Part shown: positions 19,642 to 26,943 of the stretch, piece after piece
Layout: every line of letters starts with the position of its first letter
Position numbering within the stretch: position 1 is the stretch's first letter
DNA from: Mycobacterium paraseoulense
Lineage (GTDB): Bacteria; Actinomycetota; Actinomycetes; Mycobacteriales; Mycobacteriaceae
DNA length: 64,000 bases
Assembly: GCF_010731655.1 (NCBI RefSeq)
Contig: NZ_AP022619.1
Coordinates: forward strand, 3,968,001 to 4,032,000
Direction of reading: 5' to 3'
Notes under the pieces: generated by a model
Told to the model about the DNA's origin: nothing
Seen by the model: the letters and a program-made list of their open reading frames with translations, nothing else
Databases searched by the model: none
Translations under genes and position numbers: made by a program

Positions 19642-19989
19642 TCAGGTCAGGTCGAAGGTCTCTTTGAGCGATCCGGCGATGCCGGCGGCCAACTCGATGA
19701 GCCGCTCATGCTCGGCGTCGATGGCCTCGGTCGCTGCCGCCTGTGCGTTACCAATCGCCTCGTTGATGCGTTGCTCGACCATGTCGGCGCCGAGCCGCAG
19801 TAGCCCGTCTTCGATATGGAGGCCGGTCAGGCAAAGCCGGGCGTTGAGGGTCACCTCGACGCTCTCGGATTCGTCTGTCGCGGTGAATAATTCGGTGTCC
19901 GTCCGGTGCTGCTGGTCTTCGAGGGCAGACTGAAATTGCTGGGCCTGTCGCAGCACCTCTGCCACCTGGGGGTGCATCTCGATGGTCAT
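19642..19989 (-). CDS. espL: ESX-1 accessory protein EspL
   Basis: A 115-residue YbaB-like EspL (Rv3880c) protein with the conserved core FTATDESESVEVTLN and GLHIEDGLLRLGADMVEQRINEA. EspL is a cytosolic ESX-1 factor thought to stabilise EspE, EspF and EspH and to affect substrate output. It starts 9 bases after the espB stop and is probably co-transcribed with espB and espK. A diverged second copy lies at 23589-23951. Confidence 0.93.
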   Translation of the reverse strand: MTIEMHPQVAEVLRQAQQFQSALEDQQHRTDTELFTATDESESVEVTLNARLCLTGLHIEDGLLRLGADMVEQRINEAIGNAQAAATEAIDAEHERLIELAAGIAGSLKETFDLT

Positions 19990-19998
19990 TCGGGGTCC

Positions 19999-21438
19999 TT
20001 ACTTGTCGGGGGCTGCTGCCTTGCGTGGGCGATTACCGATAACGCCTTCGGTCCAGGGCCGCTCCTCGGTGTAGAGCGAGTCATCATCGGACTGCACACG
20101 TTTGCCCTTGCCCTGGTTCTGCCCCTGCCCGGCACCCCCCATCGGAGCCATGCCGCCACCCATGCCCCCGCCGGCGGCCGCCGCCGCACCCGGCATCGCG
20201 CGGCCCGGGCCGGCGGCCCCGGGTGCCGCCCCGGCCGGCCGTGACGCCGCCTCGGAATCCACCGCGGGCTGGAGCGGCATCCCGGGCACGCCGCCCCCGC
20301 CGCCGCCCCCCAGCGACGCCGGTTTCATCCCCGCACCGGCGGGCATACCGGGCTTGCCCTTCAACGCGTCTTTCATGGCGGCGTCCATGGCCGCCTTGTC
20401 CGGCGCTCCGCCCATGCCCGGCGGCATTGTCGGCAGGGTGGGTGGGGTGCCAAGCCCCCCCTCGTCGCCGGGCAGGCCGTCATACGGGCCCCCGGGAATC
20501 GTCCCGTCGCCTTCGCCGGGCGCACTGGGGGCATCAATTCTCGTGGCCTTGGGCGGGTTCCTCGGAATAACGGGCTGTAGCGGCAGGTTCGCCTCCCGCA
20601 CGTAGTTGCCCAGCACCTCTTCCGATTTCTTCTGCAAATCCTGGTACCAGGTCATGATCATGTACAGATAACCGTGGGGATCACCCTCAGTCATGTACTT
20701 CTTGTACCAGCTGTCGCATGACTCGATATCGTATGGAGTCGGATGCTCCCATCTGGCCTTCTTGTGGGCGTCGTGGACCGCTTTCGCCTGATTAGAGACC
20801 TGAAGGCAGCTTTGCACCATCGCGAAAATGTAATTGCGATGTTCCTGGAAATTTTGCTCAACCAATATCTGGTTGTCGCTTTCCCAGCTCTTGAATGGCC
20901 GAAACCGGTCCAGCGTTTTCTGTTGCAGTTCTAGCTGAAACTTTTCCCATTGCCGCGAGAAGTCCAGGAAGGCCGCTCCCTGGTCGGGGGCTTCAATGTC
21001 GTATGCGGCCTGCCTGACCTCGTAATAAGGATATTCGAAGGGAGGCGGCGGGGGAGGTGGCGGCGGCAGCGGGTCGTAACCCCAATCCTCGTTGGGATCA
21101 CAATTGGCCGCCATCAGGTCATTCCCGCCGGCGGACCTCGTCGCCGCCGACTCCGACATCGAGTTGCTTATGGCCTCGGCGGCACCCTCATCCACCTCTT
21201 CGTAGGCCTTGGCGGCATTCCGTAGGGATTTCGCCAGCCGCTGATATTCGCGTTCACAGTAAGCGAGGTACTCCCGTATCGTGTCGGCGGACATCGCCAG
21301 CTGTTTGGCAGCGCCCAGGGAAATCGAAAGAGCGCACGGCGCCTGCGGGTTGCCCTGCGGTGGAACGGGCAGCGGCTCTTCCAGCTCGGCAGCGCGTGCT
21401 ATCAATTCTTCGTATTCGACCTTCAGCGTCTGCGTCAT
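19999..21438 (-). CDS. espB: Syntenic EspB with AT-rich core and no WxG motif
   Basis: A 479-residue EspB at the normal position ahead of espL and espK. The N-terminus (LSISLGAAKQLAMSADTIREYL) and YxxxD/E element KAYEEVDE are kept, as is the C-terminal LYTEERPWTEGVIG. The turn that reads WxG in other EspBs is WES here (FKSWESDNQIL), and the middle of the fold is unusually rich in Tyr, Gln and Asn. The DNA for this part is AT-rich: 25 G/C of 60 bases at 20821-20880 and 30 of 60 at 20881-20940, in a window that otherwise runs far higher. It may be a diverged or transferred allele; export and ring formation cannot be assumed. Confidence 0.9.
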   Translation of the reverse strand: MTQTLKVEYEELIARAAELEEPLPVPPQGNPQAPCALSISLGAAKQLAMSADTIREYLAYCEREYQRLAKSLRNAAKAYEEVDEGAAEAISNSMSESAATRSAGGNDLMAANCDPNEDWGYDPLPPPPPPPPPFEYPYYEVRQAAYDIEAPDQGAAFLDFSRQWEKFQLELQQKTLDRFRPFKSWESDNQILVEQNFQEHRNYIFAMVQSCLQVSNQAKAVHDAHKKARWEHPTPYDIESCDSWYKKYMTEGDPHGYLYMIMTWYQDLQKKSEEVLGNYVREANLPLQPVIPRNPPKATRIDAPSAPGEGDGTIPGGPYDGLPGDEGGLGTPPTLPTMPPGMGGAPDKAAMDAAMKDALKGKPGMPAGAGMKPASLGGGGGGGVPGMPLQPAVDSEAASRPAGAAPGAAGPGRAMPGAAAAAGGGMGGGMAPMGGAGQGQNQGKGKRVQSDDDSLYTEERPWTEGVIGNRPRKAAAPDK

Positions 21439-21831
21439 ATCGGATCGTTCTCCTCGTGCTACCAGACCATCGCCAGCGCGTCATACATTGATCGCGGAGG
21501 CCGGTAGCACACCGTTGTTGAAGATCGTTGCTGGTCAGGCAGGGCTGGGGCGTTGTGGGTCGTCGGAATAGGACCGCGGCGATTTATCCGGTTCAACGCC
21601 GACCACCCCTTTCGTTTGCCAGGTCATGCGGGCGTCGCAGAAGGCACGCCGCCCGCTGCAGACTGCTATCGTAAGCCCCCAACCAGCGGCCTGTAGGCGC
21701 TAATTTGAAGCTCATCATTTCTTTCATCGCAGTTGGCGGCAGCATCATGATTTGTTGTCGACAACCAACTTTGGATGGCCCGGCGATGCCGCTGGGCCCG
21801 GGAGTGAATCGGTCCACTCCGCTCGTCGTGG
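21439..21831. promoter_or_regulatory. Gene-free stretch upstream of espB, probable promoter region
   Basis: About 390 bases with no supportable gene lie between the DUF4254 stop and the espB start. Base composition is lower in G/C than the flanks. It holds a 12-base perfect palindrome, GTTGTCGACAAC (21754-21765), inside a wider inverted pair AGTTGG (21731-21736) and CCAACT (21765-21770). It probably carries a promoter for espB-espL-espK; the palindrome is a candidate regulator site only. Confidence 0.4.
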
Positions 21832-22431
21832 TCAGCGCTGTTCGGTATGGCGCGTCTCAACCAGGGCACAGTAGCTGCCCTGACCCTCGGCTTTGAATTG
21901 GCGATACAGCTTGAACCTGACCTCGCCGTCGCGGATACCCGCAAGGAGCCGGTCGAGGCCGCCGAAGAGGTCGTCATACTGCTCTTCGAGCAGCCGGTGG
22001 CGCGAACCGAACCGGTCATCCGTGTGCAGGATCCGCAGTGCGAGAACCGAAAGCCGGTCCACGATCGTGCCTGGCGTCTCGGTGTGCAGCCTGGCAGTGG
22101 GATTCGGCGGGAAGCGGTCGAGCAAGGCGACGTCGATATCCTCGATGGTCGCGTTGCGTCGCGCGTTGAGGTCGTCGATAGAACGTTTCCTGCGGGCGAT
22201 CTCATGGTCGTCGGCGCCGGCACGGCGAACGGCGTCTTCGTGATGCCACAGCGCGAAGTTGATCGCATGCAGACGCAACGCCGTCGCCGCGATAGTCCGG
22301 CCTTCCCATGACATTTCGGGTTCTTGGCGGTGCCACGCCTGCGCCAGGTCGGAGAACTGACGCACAGCGGCGAGAAGATCGCTCGCTGTTGGATCGCGGG
22401 ATGCGCCGCGCGAGCTTTCAGGCATGCTCAT
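21832..22431 (-). CDS. DUF4254 family protein
   Basis: A 199-residue protein with the hallmarks of DUF4254: INFALWHHEDAVRR, KRSIDDLNARRNATIEDID and ETPGTIVDRLSVLALRILH. It is predicted to be soluble and helical. No reaction is known for the family. Its start overlaps the end of the upstream GT9 glycosyltransferase gene by 14 bases, so the pair is probably translationally coupled and works together. It is not part of the ESX-1 locus of M. tuberculosis. G/C is low (35 of 60 bases at 21841-21900), which suggests acquisition. Confidence 0.88.
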   Translation of the reverse strand: MSMPESSRGASRDPTASDLLAAVRQFSDLAQAWHRQEPEMSWEGRTIAATALRLHAINFALWHHEDAVRRAGADDHEIARRKRSIDDLNARRNATIEDIDVALLDRFPPNPTARLHTETPGTIVDRLSVLALRILHTDDRFGSRHRLLEEQYDDLFGGLDRLLAGIRDGEVRFKLYRQFKAEGQGSYCALVETRHTEQR

Positions 22432-23473
22432 CGGCGAGATCGGTCAAGGCGCGCAGCACCTCGTCGACGGTGATGTCGGCCATGGTCTTCACATCGACGT
22501 GCCGGTGCGGTGCGAACCTGAACCCCCATGTCGAGGGCCGGGTCGGGCCGAAAAGACCGACGCCGGGAACTCGCGCCAAGTCCGCGGCATGGAGCATGCT
22601 CGAATCGACGCCGACAAAGAGGTCGGCGCTGGCGACCAGGCCCATGGTGAGATCGAGGGGTAACCCGAGATAGGAAATGACACGGTCGCGCTGACTCCCG
22701 ACGTTGAGCTCCTCGTGCCCCATCCCCACGATCCACGCGACGAAGTCGCGACGACGCGACAGGAACCGGTCCAGCAGGTCGATGAACCGGGTGATCGGCC
22801 AACGCTTCTCCGTCCAATCGGTGTCGGCGTGCACGACAAGGACTTTGGTCTCCCGCCCGACGTCGGCTCGGATCGAGCGCGCTCGCTCCCGCGCTTCGGG
22901 CGCAATGGCGACCGCTTGCGCATGATCGTCGATCCGCGCCGAAGGATCGAACAGACGCGCCAGATTGAAGATCAGGTCGGCCGCATGGTCGACATCCTTC
23001 GGCGCCACGATGTCGTAGCTATCGTGGTCGATCTTGAAGCCGATGCTCGTCCTCGGAGCCAGGGCTTCTCGAAGGGGACGAACAAAGCTGTTCGATATCA
23101 GGTTCCACGGCACGGTATTGATGAACACGTCCACACCGCCGACCTCCGCGGCCAGGGCGCCATAGTCGGGCATCCGACGGGGCGCTACGCCGGCGGCGGG
23201 CGATGCGGTGATATCGATCAGGCGAGGACTCACCTCCCATAAGCACAGGTCGAAAATGAACTTTGGGCAGACCAATGTCAATGGGGCGGTGAACATCTCG
23301 CTGAGGGCGCGCACCGTCGGGAGGGTGACGATGGCCTCCCCGATTTTCCCGCCGAGATAGACCGCGGGCCGATCTACCCGCAGCACATCGCCGAGCGCGC
23401 TTCGCTCAAGCCTCGGCGAGTGTTCGCCCTGCGGAACCGCGATTTCGCTCAAGTTCGACCATCCTCCAGCCAA
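22418..23473 (-). CDS. GT9 (heptosyltransferase-like) glycosyltransferase
   Basis: A 351-residue protein of glycosyltransferase family 9, the ADP-heptose:LPS heptosyltransferase superfamily. Evidence includes LGGKIGEAIVTLPTVRAL at the N-terminus, HADTDWTEKRWP in the middle, and the nucleotide-sugar signature FVGVDSSMLHAADLARVPGVG followed by LFGPTRPSTWG. No signal peptide or membrane helix is visible, so it should act in the cytosol. Mycobacteria lack LPS, so the acceptor is unknown; a protein target near ESX-1 is conceivable. The start is uncertain: a TTG at 23452 is an alternative. One 60-base sample (23041-23100) has 34 G/C. Confidence 0.88.
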   Translation of the reverse strand: MAGGWSNLSEIAVPQGEHSPRLERSALGDVLRVDRPAVYLGGKIGEAIVTLPTVRALSEMFTAPLTLVCPKFIFDLCLWEVSPRLIDITASPAAGVAPRRMPDYGALAAEVGGVDVFINTVPWNLISNSFVRPLREALAPRTSIGFKIDHDSYDIVAPKDVDHAADLIFNLARLFDPSARIDDHAQAVAIAPEARERARSIRADVGRETKVLVVHADTDWTEKRWPITRFIDLLDRFLSRRRDFVAWIVGMGHEELNVGSQRDRVISYLGLPLDLTMGLVASADLFVGVDSSMLHAADLARVPGVGLFGPTRPSTWGFRFAPHRHVDVKTMADITVDEVLRALTDLADEHA

Positions 23474-23588
23474 AGCTTAAACGCCGAAGGGGGGAGGTAT
23501 GGGCACTTAATTCGAGCCGGTCCCGGGTATCACCCGGTGGGGGTCAGGCCGGCACCGGGCCAAGCCGTTGTCGCTGAATCCGATTGCC

Positions 23589-23951
23589 TCAGATCAGGCC
23601 GACGGTGTGCTGCAGCGAACCGGCGAGCTCGGTCAGGGACGCAAACAGCTGCGCCTGCTGGGCTTGCAGGGCCGCCGAGGCGCCGGCCTGCGCCTGCTGC
23701 AGCGCCTCGTTGATGCGCTGTTGCACCGTGTGGGCGCCGAGGCGCAGCAGGCCGTCCTCGATGTCCAGGCCGACGATGCACCGTTGCCCGTTGATGGTCA
23801 CTTCGACGGTCTCGGTTTCGTCTGTGGCCGTGAAGGATTGGGTGTGCGTCCGCTGCATCTGGGACTCGAGGGCCGAACTGAACTGCTGCAACTGCTCAAG
23901 CGCCTGGGCGACCTGGGGGTGCGCGTCCGGGCTCATGCCAAGAGTGCTCAT
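23589..23951 (-). CDS. Second EspL-like protein
   Basis: A 120-residue paralogue of EspL with the same core: AHPQVAQALEQLQQF, FTATDETETVEVTINGQ and GLDIEDGLLRLGAHTVQQRINEA. AAGGA lies about 9 bases ahead of the chosen ATG; an internal ATG at 23936 aligns best with the EspL start. It lies directly downstream of eccE1 and ahead of the GT9-DUF4254 pair. M. tuberculosis has one espL, so this is an extra copy. It may be the ESX-side adaptor of the inserted cassette. Confidence 0.87.
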   Translation of the reverse strand: MSTLGMSPDAHPQVAQALEQLQQFSSALESQMQRTHTQSFTATDETETVEVTINGQRCIVGLDIEDGLLRLGAHTVQQRINEALQQAQAGASAALQAQQAQLFASLTELAGSLQHTVGLI

Positions 23952-24080
23952 GCGGGTGGTCCTTAAACTCGGTTGAGTCTTGTCGCGTGGGCCGCCGACG
24001 GCCTCGGTCCACAACCGGGCTTGAGTCTAAAGCGGGCCGGCCGATCGCGCGCGTCGAGCGTCGTCGGGGCGGCGGGCGCC

Positions 24081-25484
24081 TCAGGAGGCGGATCTGCCCG
24101 CCCCGGGCAGGGCCTGTTCGTAGCGGCCTTCCTCAGGAGGGGCGACGGGCCGGATCGGCAATTGCCGGTGCCGGGGGGTGCTGACCATGTTGTGCCGCAA
24201 CACCACCCGTTCGACTCCCGGGTGGCGGCCGAGATAACTGGTCACGTTCGGCCAGGCCACCTTCGCCTCCGGCCCGACCTGTGCGCCGATTAGCTCGGCG
24301 AACTCCCGGAAGTGCGGGCCGAGCGTGACGGTGCCGCCCGCGGCCGCGGCCCGCAGGACGAACTGGGTGAACACCCGGGCGTCGCCCAGGGCGACGCTCG
24401 CGTCGACGTCGTCGAACGGCAGATAGACCGGGTGGTGGCTCGCCGTCTCACCGACGAGCACGCCCGCCGACCCGATCGGCAGCTGGTGGTGGCGATCGGA
24501 GACCAGGGTCTGGCCTTGCAACGCGGCGCGCTGGCCGCCGGACACCCGGGTGAACCCGCGCCGCTTTTTCGGCTTGGCCGGCGTCGTGAGCAGCACCGTG
24601 GACTGGGGTGTCGTTCCCGCCCCGACCCGCACCCTGACGATGGTGTGGTCGGCGGCAGCCGACCACCACACATCCGGGCCGCCGGGCGCGGTGTAGGCGG
24701 TGGTGAAGCTGTTGTGGCCCTTGAGCGTCGACCAGTTCTCCCGTTCGAAGCCCACATCCGTGGCCCGGTCGAAGTCGTCGAAGCTGCGCCCACACACCGC
24801 GTCGACTCCGTGCCGCGCCAGGTCGTCGGCGATCCGCGTCGTCGACGCCACCAGATACCGGACCATCCCGGCGACTCCGGCGTCGCGCCGCCCCGCCGAC
24901 TTGCGGACCCGGCGTGGGTCGGCGCGCACCATGATCCAGGTCCGGCGGTGCGCCGGCGCCGGGTCGGACCCCTGCAGCTGCTGGTAAAGGTCCAGCACGT
25001 CCGCGGTCGCGGTCCTGCCGACCCGGTAGCCCGCCGACACGACGTCCGCCTCCAGGTCGGGGCAGTGCACCGACAACAGCCGGTCCAGCAGCCGCGTGTC
25101 CACCACGTCGTCGGTGTGTGCCTTGCCCTCGACGATGACCGTCGGGGTGAACGGGCGGGGAATGAGTTCGATGACCGCGACCAGAACTCTGCCCTTCCAC
25201 CGCACGGCCACGTGGTCCCCGGGCTGCACGGTGGCGCCCACGACGGGCTCCGACGGCGCAACGAGGGGCCGGCGTCGGCGCACCGACCATGCGAAGAACG
25301 CTGCCAGCCAGCCGAATAGGCGCCGCCCGCGGAAAGTGACCAGTCCCAGCAGTACCGCCACCGCCACCACGGTGGGCCCCGCCCACACGTAGCGCGTCCG
25401 CAGAAACAGCAGGATGCAGACCGGTGCCAGCGCCGCCACCCACAGGGCGTACGCGCTGCTGAACCGGAGCCGTACTGATCTCAT
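24081..25484 (-). CDS. eccE1: ESX-1 channel protein EccE1
   Basis: A 467-residue EccE family protein, near the recalled 462. Two membrane helices lie at about residues 10-30 and 33-52, with a cytosolic domain after them. EccE is the peripheral subunit of the EccB/C/D/E membrane complex. It starts 4 bases after the mycP1 stop, so the two form one unit. About 130 bases then separate it from the extra espL-like gene. Confidence 0.95.
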   Translation of the reverse strand: MRSVRLRFSSAYALWVAALAPVCILLFLRTRYVWAGPTVVAVAVLLGLVTFRGRRLFGWLAAFFAWSVRRRRPLVAPSEPVVGATVQPGDHVAVRWKGRVLVAVIELIPRPFTPTVIVEGKAHTDDVVDTRLLDRLLSVHCPDLEADVVSAGYRVGRTATADVLDLYQQLQGSDPAPAHRRTWIMVRADPRRVRKSAGRRDAGVAGMVRYLVASTTRIADDLARHGVDAVCGRSFDDFDRATDVGFERENWSTLKGHNSFTTAYTAPGGPDVWWSAAADHTIVRVRVGAGTTPQSTVLLTTPAKPKKRRGFTRVSGGQRAALQGQTLVSDRHHQLPIGSAGVLVGETASHHPVYLPFDDVDASVALGDARVFTQFVLRAAAAGGTVTLGPHFREFAELIGAQVGPEAKVAWPNVTSYLGRHPGVERVVLRHNMVSTPRHRQLPIRPVAPPEEGRYEQALPGAGRSAS

Positions 25485-25488
25485 CGCC

Positions 25489-26847
25489 TCACCGCCGTCG
25501 CAGGGCTCGTCCAGCCAGCGCGGCCAGCCCCAACACCAGGGTCAGACCGATGATGCCCAGCGCCACCGCCGAGATCGGCCCATGATCGGGGCCGGGCACC
25601 GGGACGGGGGGCTGAATCCGTTGCACCGACGGGGAGTTCGCGGGACCCGCCGAAAGGTCCCATGTCAGCGCCGCGTAGGCGTCGACGATGCCCGCGCCAA
25701 CCGCGTCGTCGACGCCGCCGCCGGGGTGTCGTGCGGTCGCCGTGATCCGGTTGATGATCTGGGCCGGCGGCAGGTCGGGAAACTTCTGCCGGAGCAGCGC
25801 CGCCACCCCGGAGACGTAGGCGGCGGCAAAGGACGTGCCGGCGATGGGCACCGGGCCGTCCTTGCCCGGCAACGCATCCACCGGGTCGCCGTTGTCACCG
25901 AGCGCGACGATGTCTTCCGCGGGCGCCGCCGCACCCACCCAGGGCCCGTGCATGGAGAACGGGCTCGGCGCTCCGTTCTGGCCGACGCCGCCGATGGCCA
26001 GCACCAGCGGCGCGTACCACGCCGGCGTGACGATGGTCTGCACCTGCGCCCAGCCGCGCGGGTCGCTGGGCATCGACGGGTCGGGCGGCGGATTCTGCGA
26101 GCAATCGCCACCGGTGTTACCGGCCGCGACGATGATGACGGCACCCTTGACGTTGACGGCGTAGTTGAGGGCGGCGCCCAAGGTGGATTCGTCGACCGGC
26201 TTGTGCACCTTGAAGCAGGCCGCTTCGCTGATGTTGATCACGCCTGCGCCCAGATTGGCCGCGTGCACCACCGCGCGGGCCAGGCTGCGAACCGAGCCGG
26301 CCGCCGGCGAGGCGTTGGGGTCGTTCTGGTTGGCCTGGTTGTCCTTCGGCTCGAAGGCTTCCGACGTCTGGCGCACCGAGATGAGCCGCGCGTCGGGCGC
26401 GACGCCGACGAACCCGTCGGTGAGCGAGGGCCGGCCGGCGATGATGGAAGCCGTGAGCGTGCCGTGGGCATCGCAGTCGGAGAGCCCGTCACCGTCGGGG
26501 ACGACGAAATCGCCACCCGGTTCCGCGGGGACCCGCGGTGAGGGATCTACTCCGGTGTCGATCACGGCGACCGTCACGCCGGCGCCGGTGGCGAATTTCT
26601 GCGCCTGGCCGACCCCCAGGTAGGCATTCGCCCACGGCGCGTCGTGAAAGTTGGTGCTCGGCAACGTCAATGGTGCCCGGCATACGCGGCGTTGTTCCAG
26701 GGGCTGGTCGGGTCCGGTCGCGTCGGGCGGCATGGCGCCCGGGTCTATCGTCGGCGGGGCGACCGCCGAGGCCGGCGGCGCGATGAGCAGGATGAACATG
26801 ACCGCCACCGTGATCGAGAAGATACGGTGCACCGACGGACACTCCAT
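25489..26847 (-). CDS. mycP1: ESX-1 mycosin protease MycP1
   Basis: A 452-residue subtilisin-like mycosin. It has a signal peptide (about 1-28, ending PPASA), the catalytic triad Asp97 (VAVIDTGVD), His128 (DCDAHGT) and Ser339 (GTSFAAAYVSG), the oxyanion Asn243 (AAGNTGG), and a C-terminal membrane helix followed by a basic tail. MycP1 sits on the outer face of the inner membrane, cleaves EspB and stabilises the ESX-1 complex. Two EspB substrates are available to it here. A perfect 17-base odd palindrome, TCAGCCGCGGCGGCTGA (26852-26868), lies just ahead of its ATG. Confidence 0.96.
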   Translation of the reverse strand: MECPSVHRIFSITVAVMFILLIAPPASAVAPPTIDPGAMPPDATGPDQPLEQRRVCRAPLTLPSTNFHDAPWANAYLGVGQAQKFATGAGVTVAVIDTGVDPSPRVPAEPGGDFVVPDGDGLSDCDAHGTLTASIIAGRPSLTDGFVGVAPDARLISVRQTSEAFEPKDNQANQNDPNASPAAGSVRSLARAVVHAANLGAGVINISEAACFKVHKPVDESTLGAALNYAVNVKGAVIIVAAGNTGGDCSQNPPPDPSMPSDPRGWAQVQTIVTPAWYAPLVLAIGGVGQNGAPSPFSMHGPWVGAAAPAEDIVALGDNGDPVDALPGKDGPVPIAGTSFAAAYVSGVAALLRQKFPDLPPAQIINRITATARHPGGGVDDAVGAGIVDAYAALTWDLSAGPANSPSVQRIQPPVPVPGPDHGPISAVALGIIGLTLVLGLAALAGRALRRR

Positions 26848-26943
26848 TCGCTCAGCCGCGGCGGCTGAACCACCGGCCGCGGGCCTGCGAGCATCCTAAG
26901 CTTTCCGGGCCACGCCCCGGGACGCTTTTACGACGCCTGGCGA

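Noticed and set aside
26852..26868. Palindrome TCAGCCGCGGCGGCTGA ahead of mycP1, as a regulator site
   Set aside because: GC-rich palindromes of this length are common in such DNA, and no second copy or regulator gene is nearby; mentioned only under mycP1.
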